DNA from: Propionibacteriaceae bacterium
Lineage (GTDB): Bacteria > Actinomycetota > Actinomycetes > Propionibacteriales > Propionibacteriaceae
Assembly: GCA_031261455.1 (NCBI GenBank)
Contig: JAISJP010000004.1
Location: 1 to 64,000, forward strand
DNA: 64,000 bases
Direction: 5' to 3'
Position numbers and translations under genes: made by a program. This document shows, one piece after another, positions 1 to 10,461 of the stretch. The notes under the pieces are model-generated. The model saw only the letters and a program-made list of their open reading frames with translations, had not been told where the DNA came from and did not search any database. How positions within the stretch are numbered: the first letter of the stretch is position 1; every line of letters begins with the position of its first letter.

Positions 1-13
1 GCAAAACCAAGGA

Positions 14-604
14 TCAGCGGTTGAAGAACTCTAGGGAACCTTCAAGCATCATCTGGACGCTCAGCACTGCGAGGATCATGCCCATCAAGCGCTCCAGCGC
101 CTCCAGCACCTTGTCGCCCAAGATTCGCTGCAGCAGGCTGGACGACAGCAGGATGACCGACGCCACCAGCCAGCAGGCACATAGGGCCAGCAACAGGGTA
201 CCAACGTGCACATCGCCGGTACGCATCATGATCGCCTCGGTGGCCAGCACGCTCGGCCCGGCGAAGTACGGCACCGCCATCGGCACGATGAACGGCTCCC
301 CCACCACCTCTTCTTTCATGGAGGCGTTGGGGGACGGGAAGATCATCCGGATGGCGATGAGCAGCAGCACCAATCCGCCGCCCACTCGCATCGCCTCCTG
401 AGTGATGCTCATGGCCTCCAGCAGCCACCCGCCAACGAAGAGCCACACCACCATAATTGCCAGCGAGATCAGCACCTCGCGCACAATCACGCGCTGTCTG
501 CGCTCCGGTGCCACATGACGCAACGAGGTCAGGTAAAGCGGCACATTTCCGAGCGGATCCATAACCAACAACAGCGTTATCGCCATCGACACGAACTCAT
601 TCAC
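14..604 (-). CDS. MarC family integral membrane protein
   Basis: Protein of 196 aa with about six hydrophobic segments and the DPLGNVP signature near residue 16 that marks the MarC/YhgN (UPF0056) family. Members sit in the cytoplasmic membrane; their transported substrate, if any, is not established, and the old link to multiple antibiotic resistance is unproven. The start is GTG at 602-604, preceded by a strong GGAGGTGA ribosome site with 7-nt spacing. The length is normal for the family and the gene looks intact. It lies downstream of groEL on the same strand but is separated from it by a hairpin terminator, so it is probably transcribed on its own. Confidence 0.9.
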   Translation of the reverse strand: MNEFVSMAITLLLVMDPLGNVPLYLTSLRHVAPERRQRVIVREVLISLAIMVVWLFVGGWLLEAMSITQEAMRVGGGLVLLLIAIRMIFPSPNASMKEEVVGEPFIVPMAVPYFAGPSVLATEAIMMRTGDVHVGTLLLALCACWLVASVILLSSSLLQRILGDKVLEALERLMGMILAVLSVQMMLEGSLEFFNR

Positions 605-784
605 GTGAGCCTCACCTCCTCATCTTCGACTAGGCCTGCACACAGGCAAACACGAGACCACTTCTTGTGGCCGTTGTGTTGCGCTCAACACTCAGCCTAT
701 CGCGCGCCAGCAGCGGGCTCCAAAGACCTCACTTGTTGTCTGAACCCTCAAGAACGTGCGCCCGAACACGTCCAACTAACACAA

Positions 785-833
785 ACGACAACCGGGCACC
801 CCTCGCGATTTGCGTGAGACGCCCGGTTGTCGT
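785..833 (-). terminator. Hairpin terminator after groEL
   Basis: Perfect 13-bp inverted repeat (785-797 and 821-833) with a 23-nt loop, 18 nt beyond the groEL stop. Read on the minus strand it is followed by TTTGTGTTAG, a moderate U-rich tract, so it most likely ends the groES-groEL transcript. Confidence 0.75.
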
Positions 834-850
834 GTTGGTAAGCCTAGGGC

Positions 851-2806
<1,956 letters not shown>

Positions 2807-2858
2807 TTAGGTGTCTATGTCTCTTTGTGCCAGACTCGCGCGCAAAACGGGCGTAACT

Positions 2859-2885
2859 CTGGCACACTCGCCATGCGAGTGCTAA
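2859..2885 (-). promoter_or_regulatory. CIRCE operator 2 (HrcA site) at the groES transcription start
   Basis: 9-9-9 architecture: the right arm GAGTGCTAA (2877-2885) is perfect, while the left arm (2859-2867) matches the CIRCE arm TTAGCACTC at six of nine positions. It overlaps the predicted +1 (about 2884) of the groES promoter. Confidence 0.7.
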
Positions 2886-2904
2886 CAATTAGGTTATACC
2901 TTGA

Positions 2905-2931
2905 TTAGCACTCAATCAAGCCGAGTGCTAG
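2905..2931 (-). promoter_or_regulatory. CIRCE operator 1 (HrcA site) over the groES -35
   Basis: TTAGCACTC (2905-2913), a 9-nt spacer, then GAGTGCTAG (2923-2931): eight of nine positions match in the second arm. A -35 TTGATT (2914-2919, minus strand) lies in the spacer and a -10 TAACCT at 2891-2896 follows 17 nt later, so HrcA binding would block RNA polymerase. The operator overlaps the stop codon of the next gene upstream (2928-4274). Confidence 0.9.
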
Positions 2932-4274
2932 GCGAGTCCTGCCGAGACACGACGCACAACGAACACCTTGGTGCCCTGTGCCGTCGGGCTGATGATCAAC
3001 GTGGCCTTGTTGGCACCGCTGGGACGAAGGGCCCGCCGCAACACGGCCGGGTTCGCCTCCACGCCACGCTTCTTGATCTCCAAGACGCCAACCTCGTGAG
3101 CCTTCACCCACGCCCGCAACGCCTTCTCGTTGAAGGGCAGCGTCTCCAGCACCTCAAAGCACTGCGCAAATGGGGTGACGATGGCGGTCTCAGACGCGAG
3201 ATAGCCTGCGTGCTCACTTAGCTGCCATGCGCCATCCGGGGCAATTTGCGCGCTCAGCCCAGCCCGGGACACGGCCGGGTCAGGCTCCAGAATGTAGCGC
3301 ACGTCATCGGAATTGACAGCGCTGTCAACGCCCGCGACAAGCTCATTGGCGCTAGGTGAGACAACGTTGTCATCACTTGAGACTCTTGATCTTGACTCGT
3401 CATCTGTTTCAAGGGACAGTGCGTCCTCACGCCCGTCGTCACCCAAGATAACGGCGGTTCTGCGCCCAGAGCCCGGAGTCCATAGACTCAACTCCACTAG
3501 GTCTCCCCCATCAGACACCCAGACGGCATCTACCGCGTCAGGAATCAGCTCTTTGGGGAAACCCGGGCCTAGTTTGACCACGCAAGAATGTCCTGACGAC
3601 AGCAATGAGAGCACAAACTCCCAACTGGGTTGCAGGTCTTCGACGCGCCAACTGCGGCCCTTCGCCTCAGTGCGCCGGGCGGGGTCAATGAACACCGCCC
3701 AATCCGGGTGTTCTTGCGACAGGGATGACCACAGAGCGGTGGCATCACCACAGCACACTCGTGCGCGTCCAGAACTAGCTCCAACATGCCCCAAGGCGGT
3801 GTCGCCCTGTCGCGCAATCCGCTCGTGCGTCTGTTGAATGTCAAGATTTGCAGCAGCCAGAGCGGCAGTGCGCTCGTCCAACTCGACCGCAATCACGTCC
3901 AAGCCAGCGTTGGCAGCAGCGAGGGCATCCGCACCGATGCCACAGCACAAGTCCACCACCCCCGGCACGCCCGTCGCGACGAGACGCTCGGCACGCCAAG
4001 CAGTGACGCGCGATCTCGTGGCCTGCTCTAGCGCCGTCGCCGTAAAATACAGACTTCGGGCAGCCACAGGCCCAAACTTGGCAACCGCCTTACGCCGCAA
4101 CCGCTCCTGCGTCAGCGCCTCAGCGGCCAACTCCGGTCCAAACTCATCCCGAAGCGCCTGAACCGCAGACAGCGAATCCGGGTCAGCAGTCTGCGCGGCC
4201 TTGCCCAGCGCGGTCTGTCCCAGCGGCGACAACAGCGTCTGCCCAACGGAGAGTTCGCTGAGGTCCGGGTCCAT
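2928..4274 (-). CDS. Class I SAM-dependent methyltransferase with THUMP-like C-terminal region
   Basis: Protein of 448 aa. A Rossmann-type SAM site is clear: motif I VVDLCCGIGA at 107-116, then an acidic strand end VIAVELD near 127-133, and DPARR at 197-201, a conserved catalytic-loop motif of this family. The C-terminal part resembles the THUMP-like domain found in RNA-modifying methyltransferases, so an RNA substrate is inferred; the actual substrate is unknown. There is no Shine-Dalgarno sequence; a TAAACT box (4283-4288, minus strand) ends 8 nt before the ATG, suggesting a leaderless transcript. Its last four bases lie inside the groES CIRCE element, so the two transcription units abut with no intergenic gap. 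Confidence 0.8.
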   Translation of the reverse strand: MDPDLSELSVGQTLLSPLGQTALGKAAQTADPDSLSAVQALRDEFGPELAAEALTQERLRRKAVAKFGPVAARSLYFTATALEQATRSRVTAWRAERLVATGVPGVVDLCCGIGADALAAANAGLDVIAVELDERTAALAAANLDIQQTHERIARQGDTALGHVGASSGRARVCCGDATALWSSLSQEHPDWAVFIDPARRTEAKGRSWRVEDLQPSWEFVLSLLSSGHSCVVKLGPGFPKELIPDAVDAVWVSDGGDLVELSLWTPGSGRRTAVILGDDGREDALSLETDDESRSRVSSDDNVVSPSANELVAGVDSAVNSDDVRYILEPDPAVSRAGLSAQIAPDGAWQLSEHAGYLASETAIVTPFAQCFEVLETLPFNEKALRAWVKAHEVGVLEIKKRGVEANPAVLRRALRPSGANKATLIISPTAQGTKVFVVRRVSAGLA

Positions 4275-4290
4275 GAAGCATAAGTTTATC

Positions 4291-4375
4291 GCTCGTGTCG
4301 CACTGCCGTCGCAGTCGAACTGGACCGGCGGGGACGGGCCGCATCCACGCAGACTGCCTCACTCGTGTCGCACTG
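4291..4375 (+). repeat. Pair of 14-bp direct repeats upstream of the aldolase gene
   Basis: CTCGTGTCGCACTG occurs at 4292-4305 and again at 4362-4375, 70 bp apart, in the divergent control region between the methyltransferase and the aldolase. It could be a paired binding site for an unknown regulator or a small duplication. Confidence 0.45.
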
Positions 4376-4432
4376 TCTACATCTCGGCATTTTGACGTTT
4401 TGAAGCGCGCAAAGAGACTAGGATTTCTACCC

Positions 4433-5452
4433 GTGATTGATCTTCGTTCCGACACCCTCACTATTCCGTCGCGTCGCATGCGCGAGGCTGCCCTTGACGC
4501 CCCGCTGGGGGACGATCTTTACGGCGAAGACCCCACCGTTATTGAGCTTGAGAAGCGCACCGCAGCGCTGCTGGGGCACGAGGCCGGACTGTTCGTCGCT
4601 TCCGGCACGCTGTCCAACCTGTTGGGCGTCTACACGCTGGTCACCCCTGGTGACGAGGTGCTGTGTGACGAGATGGCGCATATTGTGCGCGCCGAGTCTG
4701 GGTCCCACGCGGGGCTGCACGGCGTGACCACGCGCACGTGGAGTTCTGGCGGCACCGGGGTTGGCGATGTGAGCACCATTGAGGCGCTCATCAGCCCCCG
4801 TGGCGGGTTCCTCACGCCCACTGGGGCCATTGAGATTGAGAACACCCACAACTTTGGCGGCGGCACGGTGCAGCCGTTGGAGCATGTGCGCGAGGTGTCT
4901 GACCTTGCCAAGAAGCACTCGCTCGGGTTTCACATCGACGGTGCGCGGTTGTGGAACGCCCACATCGCCACCGGAATCCCCATGGCCGACTATGGCCGCC
5001 TGGCCGACTCGGTGAGCGTCTGCTACTCCAAGGGGTTGGGCGCACCAGTCGGTTCGGTGCTGGTGTCCAACGCTGACGCTATCGCCCGGGCACGCGCCCG
5101 TCGCCGCGCCTTGGGTGCTGCTTGGCGTCAAGCGGGCGTGCTGGCTGCCATGGCGCTCTACGCCCTAGACAACAACGTGGCGCGCTTGGCCGAGGACCAT
5201 GCCGCTGCTGCCGAGATCGCCCGTCTGATCGTGGATTCTGCCCCACAGGCCATCAAGGCTGCTCCGCAAACCAATATCGTGGTCATCGACACCGGTGCCC
5301 GCCCCGCAGCCGAGGTGATTGCGGCCGCTAAAGAACGCAGCTTGGCGATCTCGCAGGTTGGTCCGCGCACCGTGCGCGCCGTCACCAACCTCAACGTCAC
5401 CTACGACGACTGCGTCATCGCCGGACGTACCCTGGGAGCGATTCTCGCGTAA
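4433..5452 (+). CDS. ltaE: Low-specificity L-threonine aldolase (beta-eliminating lyase family)
   Basis: Fold-type I PLP enzyme of 339 aa that splits L-threonine or L-allo-threonine to glycine and acetaldehyde. The opening VIDLRSDTLTIPS is the classical N-terminus of threonine aldolases, and CYSKGLGAPVGS carries the PLP-binding lysine. HIDGARLWNA contributes the conserved Asp/Arg around the cofactor. The GTG start at 4433 is preferred over upstream in-frame codons because family homology begins exactly there and AGGA lies 9 nt ahead. The same AGGA is part of TAGGAT (4419-4424), which could instead be the -10 of a near-leaderless message. It is monocistronic and divergent from the methyltransferase. 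Confidence 0.9.
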   Translation: MIDLRSDTLTIPSRRMREAALDAPLGDDLYGEDPTVIELEKRTAALLGHEAGLFVASGTLSNLLGVYTLVTPGDEVLCDEMAHIVRAESGSHAGLHGVTTRTWSSGGTGVGDVSTIEALISPRGGFLTPTGAIEIENTHNFGGGTVQPLEHVREVSDLAKKHSLGFHIDGARLWNAHIATGIPMADYGRLADSVSVCYSKGLGAPVGSVLVSNADAIARARARRRALGAAWRQAGVLAAMALYALDNNVARLAEDHAAAAEIARLIVDSAPQAIKAAPQTNIVVIDTGARPAAEVIAAAKERSLAISQVGPRTVRAVTNLNVTYDDCVIAGRTLGAILA

Positions 5453-5462
5453 GCGCCACGGG

Positions 5463-7481
5463 TCACGCGACGGTCAGGTGGACCGTTGAACCTTGCGCCA
5501 CCAAGGCTCCTGAGGCGGGACGCATGTCAATTACTATTCCGGTGAGCTGGATGCCGCCCACCTCGGGCACCAGCCCGATAGCTTCGAGGGCAGCAATGGC
5601 GTCATTTACGCGTCCGAACAGCAGCCCTGAGGGCACCGGCACAAGTTCGGGACCTTTTGAGACGATGAGTTTGACGATGTCGCCCTTGTGCAACTCCCCG
5701 GTCTTGGGGTCTTGGGCGATGATTGTGCCGGGAGCGGCGGCGTCCGAGAACTCGGAGGTCACGTCAATCTCCAAGCCTGCGGCCCTGAGTTCTTGGGTAG
5801 CTAACTCCAGACTCTGCCCGGTGTAGTCCTTCACCTCAATCGGCTTAGGACCTTTGGAGACGCTGACTCCGATGGGTGTGCCTCGTTTCACCGGTTCACC
5901 CGCAGCAACGGCAGCCGAGATGATGATGCCGATGGGCTGGTCCTCACTCCACTCGTCAGTCACCAAACCCAGTTCCAGGTTGACGTTGGCCAACTCGGCG
6001 CGGGCAGCGTCCAGAGTGAGACCGATCAGTTTGGGCACAGTGAACCGCTCCGGACCGATGGACAGGTAGGCCTTGACCTCCGCGCCCTTGCGCACCTTGG
6101 CAGCGGGCAGCGGATCAGTGGTGATGACCAGTCCGAGCGGCACGTCTTCAGAGTATTGGTCCTCGAAAGTGACGTTCAGTTGGTCTGGTTCTGCCAGGCG
6201 CAGCGCGTCGGTGCGGTTCTGGTTGGTCAGGTCTGGCATGTCGGTGTAGCGACCAGAGGTGAACCACCATCCAAACACCCCAAGAGTCAACGCTAGGACG
6301 AGCACAGCGACGATGGCCACAATGACGCGACGACGACGGTACTTGGACTCGTTGTTGAACGCCGGGATGCGCGACGACGCTGCGGCCCGCTTGGGCACGC
6401 GACTGGGGTCAGGCGGTTTGCCGACGACAAGCATTGGGGTCGGTTCTTGAGGCACGACCTGGCGTTCGTCACCATCGGTGCCACCCCGGCTCCATGACTC
6501 GTCACCCTCATGCTCGCCGGGCGCAGACCGCCACGGATGCGGGTCTTCAATGGACAGTGGCTGCGGGTGCACCACAAACCCTGCCGGGTTCATCTGGGCG
6601 CTGAGCGACGGGTCGTCCCCAATTCCGGCATCAAGTGCCCGTTCGGCGGTGCGAATCCGGCGCAACATTTCGCGCCCGTCAGCAGGACGATTCGCGGGGT
6701 TGCGCGACGTGAGCGAGAGCACCAACTGGTCTAGCCACGGCGGGATGCTGCCGTCGTCACGCAGCGTTGACGGCGCGGGAATGGCCGACTTGACGTGACG
6801 CCACACCACCTCGCTGTCCTCGCCCTCGTAGGGCTTCTTGCCGGTGAGCATCTCGAAGAACATCACCCCAGACGAGTAGATGTCGGCGCGCTTGTCCACG
6901 GTTCCGCGCGTCACGCGTTCGGGCGCGATGTACTTCACCGAACCCATCAACACCTGCGGGTTCAGCGTGGTGGTGCCGTCTTGCCCTTCCGCTTTCGCCA
7001 ACCCAAAATCGGCCACTTTCACTTGGCCCTTGGTGGAGATCAGCACATTTTCGGGCTTGATGTCACGATGAATGATTCCAGCGTCATGCGCAGTGGCCAA
7101 CCCCAGCGCCACCGCTTCCATGAAACGCAGCGCGCGCATCGGCTCCATGGGAGCGTTGCGGGCCATAACGCGTCGTAGATTGCCACCCTCGACGTACTCC
7201 ATGACGATAAACGGCCGCCCGCGCTCCTGACCTTGGTCAAAAACTGAGACGATGTGTGGGTCTTGCAGGGACGACGCGGCGCGAGCCTCGCGGTCAAAGG
7301 CGGTGAGGTAGTCAACGTCGTCACTCAAATCTTGTTTCATGACCTTGATGGCGACGGTGCGGCCCAGACGGCGGTCGCGGCCAAGATAGACCGACGCCAT
7401 GCCGCCGCTGCTTATCAGCTCTTTGATCTCGTAGCGTCCGTCAAGGACGGCGCCAACCAAGGGGTCGCTCACGTCACTCAT
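5463..7481 (-). CDS. pknL: PASTA-domain serine/threonine protein kinase (PknL-like)
   Basis: Membrane kinase of 672 aa. The N-terminal Hanks-type domain (about 17-275) has a glycine loop, catalytic Lys46, HRD at 138-140 and DFG at 158-160. A basic linker leads into one membrane helix near 385-410, followed by four extracellular PASTA repeats (about 413-672), which in this family sense peptidoglycan fragments or lipid II. The neighbours, a polyprenyl diphosphate synthase and a class II DAHP synthase a few genes away, match the genomic setting of PknL rather than PknB, which sits with FtsW/PBP genes. Mycobacterial PknL lacks PASTA repeats; other actinobacterial PknL proteins carry them. The ATG start has GGAG 11 nt upstream. 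Confidence 0.9.
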   Translation of the reverse strand: MSDVSDPLVGAVLDGRYEIKELISSGGMASVYLGRDRRLGRTVAIKVMKQDLSDDVDYLTAFDREARAASSLQDPHIVSVFDQGQERGRPFIVMEYVEGGNLRRVMARNAPMEPMRALRFMEAVALGLATAHDAGIIHRDIKPENVLISTKGQVKVADFGLAKAEGQDGTTTLNPQVLMGSVKYIAPERVTRGTVDKRADIYSSGVMFFEMLTGKKPYEGEDSEVVWRHVKSAIPAPSTLRDDGSIPPWLDQLVLSLTSRNPANRPADGREMLRRIRTAERALDAGIGDDPSLSAQMNPAGFVVHPQPLSIEDPHPWRSAPGEHEGDESWSRGGTDGDERQVVPQEPTPMLVVGKPPDPSRVPKRAAASSRIPAFNNESKYRRRRVIVAIVAVLVLALTLGVFGWWFTSGRYTDMPDLTNQNRTDALRLAEPDQLNVTFEDQYSEDVPLGLVITTDPLPAAKVRKGAEVKAYLSIGPERFTVPKLIGLTLDAARAELANVNLELGLVTDEWSEDQPIGIIISAAVAAGEPVKRGTPIGVSVSKGPKPIEVKDYTGQSLELATQELRAAGLEIDVTSEFSDAAAPGTIIAQDPKTGELHKGDIVKLIVSKGPELVPVPSGLLFGRVNDAIAALEAIGLVPEVGGIQLTGIVIDMRPASGALVAQGSTVHLTVA

Positions 7482-7535
7482 CGGTATACACTCCGACCTT
7501 CATGCAATTGCCATGGACACAGGAAAGTGGCGGAT

Positions 7536-7676
7536 GTGGGGGACAGTCACAATGCCGCTTACTACAACAGTACCGCAAGTGAGGGTTTCTCGCAGGAGCA
7601 ACGCGAAAGTGTGTTGCGCTACGTGCTGAAGCTGGATGAGGCCTGCAGCTGTGGACATGGTGAGGGCAGAGCGTGA
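7536..7676 (+). CDS. Possible small protein divergent from the PASTA kinase
   Basis: A possible 46-aa reading frame begins at GTG 7536, 9 nt after AGGAAA, and ends at TGA 7674-7676. The product is hydrophilic, with a predicted helix (QEQRESVLRYVLKLDEA) and the ending CSCGHGEGRA, a potential metal-binding Cys-x-Cys-x-His. It occupies the place, divergent from pknL, where mycobacteria carry the kinase substrate Rv2175c, but it does not resemble that protein. The frame stays open upstream into pknL, so the true start is uncertain. It may be a chance frame. Confidence 0.25.
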   Translation: MGDSHNAAYYNSTASEGFSQEQRESVLRYVLKLDEACSCGHGEGRA

Positions 7677-7695
7677 CGCCTGGTGGCGACGGGGT

Positions 7696-8754
7696 TCAGC
7701 GGTCGCGCATGACGCTGCGGTTGGCTAGGGCGGTGAGCGCGCGGCGAGCTTCGGGAGCGACGCGGGCATTGTCGAGGATCGCTAGCGCCTCTTGGTGGTA
7801 GCGGGCGATTAACTGCTCAATATGGTCTAGCGCACCGGAGGCGGTGATTAGCTGTCTTGCGCGCTCAGTGTCGGCGTCAGGGTTGCCCAGTTGGCGTTCC
7901 AACTCGTTGCCGGATTGCGGGTCTGCGGAGCGCAGCGCCTCCACGATGAGCAGGGTGCGTTTGCCCTGTTGAATGTCACTGGTCACCGATTTGCCGGTGG
8001 TGGCGGGCTCACCAAAGACGCCTAACACGTCATCACGCAGTTGGAATGCCTTGCCCAGCGCGATGCCGAAGTTGCCCAGTTGGTCTACAACGTCCGTCTC
8101 GGCTCCGGCGAGCACTGCACCCAACTGCACGGGGCGTTGCACGGTGTAGCTGGCAGTCTTGTAGCGCAGCACGCTCTCGGCACGCTCCCGGGCTTCGCGC
8201 AGGTTTGATGGGGGCGACACCTCAGCCAGCAGGTCAAGATACTGTCCACACAGCACCTCGGTGCGCATCAACTCCAGAATGCGGCGTCCCCGGTCAAGCG
8301 CGGCAGACTCCAGCCCAGACGTGTCATACATCTCGGCGCTGAACAGCAACAACTGCGCACCCAGCAGCACCGCAGCGGAGCGTCCAAAACTCTCGCCATG
8401 CTCGCCTGACAAGGAGATATGCGCAGCAGGCTGCCCTCGGCGCAGCGGTGAGTCGTCAATCAGATCGTCGTGGACCAGCAGCCCAGCGTGCAGCAACTCC
8501 AAGCTGGAAACCGCGCGCAGCAGCGCCTCAGCATCTCTCGGCTCGCCTGCTGTCGCAACGTAACCCCACCACGCAAAGGCGGGACGCAACCGCTTGCCGC
8601 CACCGAGCGCATTGTTGGCGGCCTGCAGTGGCAGGTCCATCTCAGCAGAGATGCCGCGCAACAGTTGCCGGTGTTGCTCAGTAAAGCCAGATACGACGGA
8701 ATCGACGTCGGAGGAGAAGCGTGCGCTCAACGGGTCACTCGCGTCGTAAACCAC
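7696..8754 (-). CDS. Polyprenyl (geranylgeranyl-type) diphosphate synthase
   Basis: Trans-isoprenyl diphosphate synthase of 352 aa that condenses IPP with allylic diphosphates. The first aspartate-rich motif DDLID (about 96-100), with RRG following, and the second, QLRDDVLG (about 250), bind the Mg-diphosphate. GGKRLRP near residue 52 is the conserved IPP-binding start of the fold. The start is set at GTG 8752-8754, where AGGAG lies 6 nt upstream; an in-frame GTG nine codons earlier has no ribosome site. Chain length cannot be read reliably. The position next to a pknL-like kinase matches idsA2 of mycobacteria. It follows gluD by 41 bp and may share that transcript. Confidence 0.9.
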   Translation of the reverse strand: MVYDASDPLSARFSSDVDSVVSGFTEQHRQLLRGISAEMDLPLQAANNALGGGKRLRPAFAWWGYVATAGEPRDAEALLRAVSSLELLHAGLLVHDDLIDDSPLRRGQPAAHISLSGEHGESFGRSAAVLLGAQLLLFSAEMYDTSGLESAALDRGRRILELMRTEVLCGQYLDLLAEVSPPSNLREARERAESVLRYKTASYTVQRPVQLGAVLAGAETDVVDQLGNFGIALGKAFQLRDDVLGVFGEPATTGKSVTSDIQQGKRTLLIVEALRSADPQSGNELERQLGNPDADTERARQLITASGALDHIEQLIARYHQEALAILDNARVAPEARRALTALANRSVMRDR

Positions 8755-8795
8755 GTGTCGCTCCTCTCGAATTCTCGCCACCGCTCACGTCAACA

Positions 8796-9641
8796 CTATC
8801 CGATGTCGAGCGCGCGAGCCTTGGCTTTCGCGTCCTTCCCGAACAGACCAGCGGCCATCCGCGCGTCCAGCGCCCGCGCGCCGTAAGAGATCAGGCAGTT
8901 GAGCACCACGTAGAACACCGCGATGATGAGGTACGGCTGGATCAGCAGGTGCGTGTATGCGCTCAACTGGCGAGCAGACTGCATCAACTCTGAGTAACTC
9001 ACCACGTAGCCAAGGGTGGTGTCTTTAAGCAGGATGACAACGTTGGACACCAGGGACGGAATGACAATGCGCACCGCTTGGGGCAAGACGATGCTCCAGA
9101 ACACTTGACTGTCGGTCATCCCGACCGCTGCTCCTGCTTCCGACTGCCCCGCAGGCAAGGCCAAAATGCCCGCCCGGAACACCTCGGCGATGGTGGCCGC
9201 CGCGCACAGCGCGATGGGGATGACCAACTTCCACAGCTTGTCCGGGTTGAAACCGTAGCCGGGCAGCACAAACAGAAACACGTAGACGATGAGCAGCAGC
9301 GGGATGCCTCGGAAAAACTCGATTACGCCCGTTGCCGGCCAACGCAACCACGTGCGTCTGCTCAGGCGTCCAATGGCGAGCAGCAACCCAAGTGGCAGGG
9401 CAATGAGCGCCGACCAGCTCGCCGCTATGGCCGTCCTCTTGAAGCCGTTAGCCAGAAATACTACGGTGGTGTCGCGAGTGAAATACTCCCAGCGGTCCGG
9501 ATTCAGTTGGCCCGAGTCTCTGAACTGCAGGTACGCAAAGTACAGCAGTACGGCGATGCCCGCCAGGCTTATGGTCGTTACCACCCGGATAATGAGTTTG
9601 CCGCGAGGGCCGGGAAGATCAAAGATGGCTCCGCTTCTCAT
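8796..9641 (-). CDS. gluD: Amino-acid (glutamate-type) ABC transporter permease, GluD-like
   Basis: Inner-membrane permease of 281 aa from the His/Glu/Gln/Arg/opine family. After an N-terminal membrane helix and a loop comes the permease core with ALPLGLLLAIGR, FRGIPLLLIVYV and the EAA-loop region QSEAGAAVGMTDSQVFWSIV, which docks to the ATPase. It is longer at the N-terminus than its partner GluC, as in corynebacterial GluD. Its ATG overlaps the gluC stop by 4 nt (ATGA), implying translational coupling. It pairs with GluC and the binding lipoprotein GluB upstream; no ATPase gene (gluA) is adjacent. Substrate specificity is inferred only from family and operon type. Confidence 0.88.
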   Translation of the reverse strand: MRSGAIFDLPGPRGKLIIRVVTTISLAGIAVLLYFAYLQFRDSGQLNPDRWEYFTRDTTVVFLANGFKRTAIAASWSALIALPLGLLLAIGRLSRRTWLRWPATGVIEFFRGIPLLLIVYVFLFVLPGYGFNPDKLWKLVIPIALCAAATIAEVFRAGILALPAGQSEAGAAVGMTDSQVFWSIVLPQAVRIVIPSLVSNVVILLKDTTLGYVVSYSELMQSARQLSAYTHLLIQPYLIIAVFYVVLNCLISYGARALDARMAAGLFGKDAKAKARALDIG

Positions 9642-10285
9642 CTGATCACCCGCAGTCGCTTCTCAAGGCGCGCGCCAATTGCGCCGACGCCCAGCGAGAT
9701 ACTCAGGTACACCATGGCCACCACGAAGAAACCGCCGATACCCAGCGCCTCGCGGTTGCTGATGCGATTGATGGCCTCAGTCAGGTCGGTGACGCCCACG
9801 ATGCCAGCCAGGGACGACGACAAGAACATGCCGATAAACGTGGTGATGAACGGCTGAATCATGGAGCGCAGCGCCTGCGGAAACACCACGAAGCCGCAAA
9901 CCCCCATAAAGCCCAAGCCGATGGAGCGGGCAGCCTCAATCTGGCCGGGTTCGATGGAGTTGATGCCAGTGCGCATCGCCTCGCAGATGAACGACGCTCC
10001 CACGCAGGTGAGCGCGATCAGCACCGAGTCATCGAACGAGAACATGATGCCGATGTCGGGAAGGGCATAGACGATAACGATGATAAGACACATCATCGGG
10101 ATGTTACGGAAAAACTCGACAAACAACATGCCGAAAACCCGCAGTGGGCCGATGGGGCTGATGCGAAACGCCGCCAGAATGCAGCCCAGAATCATCGCCA
10201 GCACAAAGCTGCTGGCCGTCAGCCGCAGCGTAATCAGCAATCCATCGATTACCTGATCTAGGTACTTAGTGAAGATGAGTTCCAT
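9638..10285 (-). CDS. gluC: Amino-acid (glutamate-type) ABC transporter permease, GluC-like
   Basis: Permease subunit of 215 aa with about five membrane helices. EFFRNIPMMCLIIVIVYALP and the EAA loop PGQIEAARSIGLGFMGVCGF are typical of polar amino-acid importers. It forms a heterodimer with GluD in the membrane. The ATG at 10283-10285 has GAGGG about 5 nt upstream. It is preceded by a 176-bp gap holding a strong hairpin that separates it from gluB, so permease mRNA is probably less abundant than binding-protein mRNA. Confidence 0.88.
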   Translation of the reverse strand: MELIFTKYLDQVIDGLLITLRLTASSFVLAMILGCILAAFRISPIGPLRVFGMLFVEFFRNIPMMCLIIVIVYALPDIGIMFSFDDSVLIALTCVGASFICEAMRTGINSIEPGQIEAARSIGLGFMGVCGFVVFPQALRSMIQPFITTFIGMFLSSSLAGIVGVTDLTEAINRISNREALGIGGFFVVAMVYLSISLGVGAIGARLEKRLRVIR

Positions 10286-10374
10286 ATGCCCTCTCAGCTC
10301 TGGTTCTCACGATTCTACCCAAGTACTTTCTTGTCGGGCACTCGGTGATTACTCGACAAGACGAAGACACCCTA

Positions 10375-10427
10375 GTGACTGGTCTTGCAGCCCACAGCCC
10401 AATTGCTTGAGCCACAAGACCAGTCAC
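10375..10427 (-). terminator. Intercistronic hairpin between gluB and gluC
   Basis: Perfect 13-bp inverted repeat (10375-10387 with 10415-10427) and a 27-nt loop. No U-run follows on the minus strand, so it is better read as an mRNA-stabilising or attenuating stem than a full terminator. A second 8-bp stem (10329-10336 with 10354-10361) lies just downstream. Confidence 0.65.
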
Positions 10428-10461
10428 GCAGGTTTATACCTCACGTGAGGCAAGTTGTGGA

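Noticed and set aside
7254..7535. Upstream part of the plus-strand frame ending at 7676
   Set aside because: It overlaps the start of the PASTA kinase; only the part after 7536 has a plausible ribosome site.
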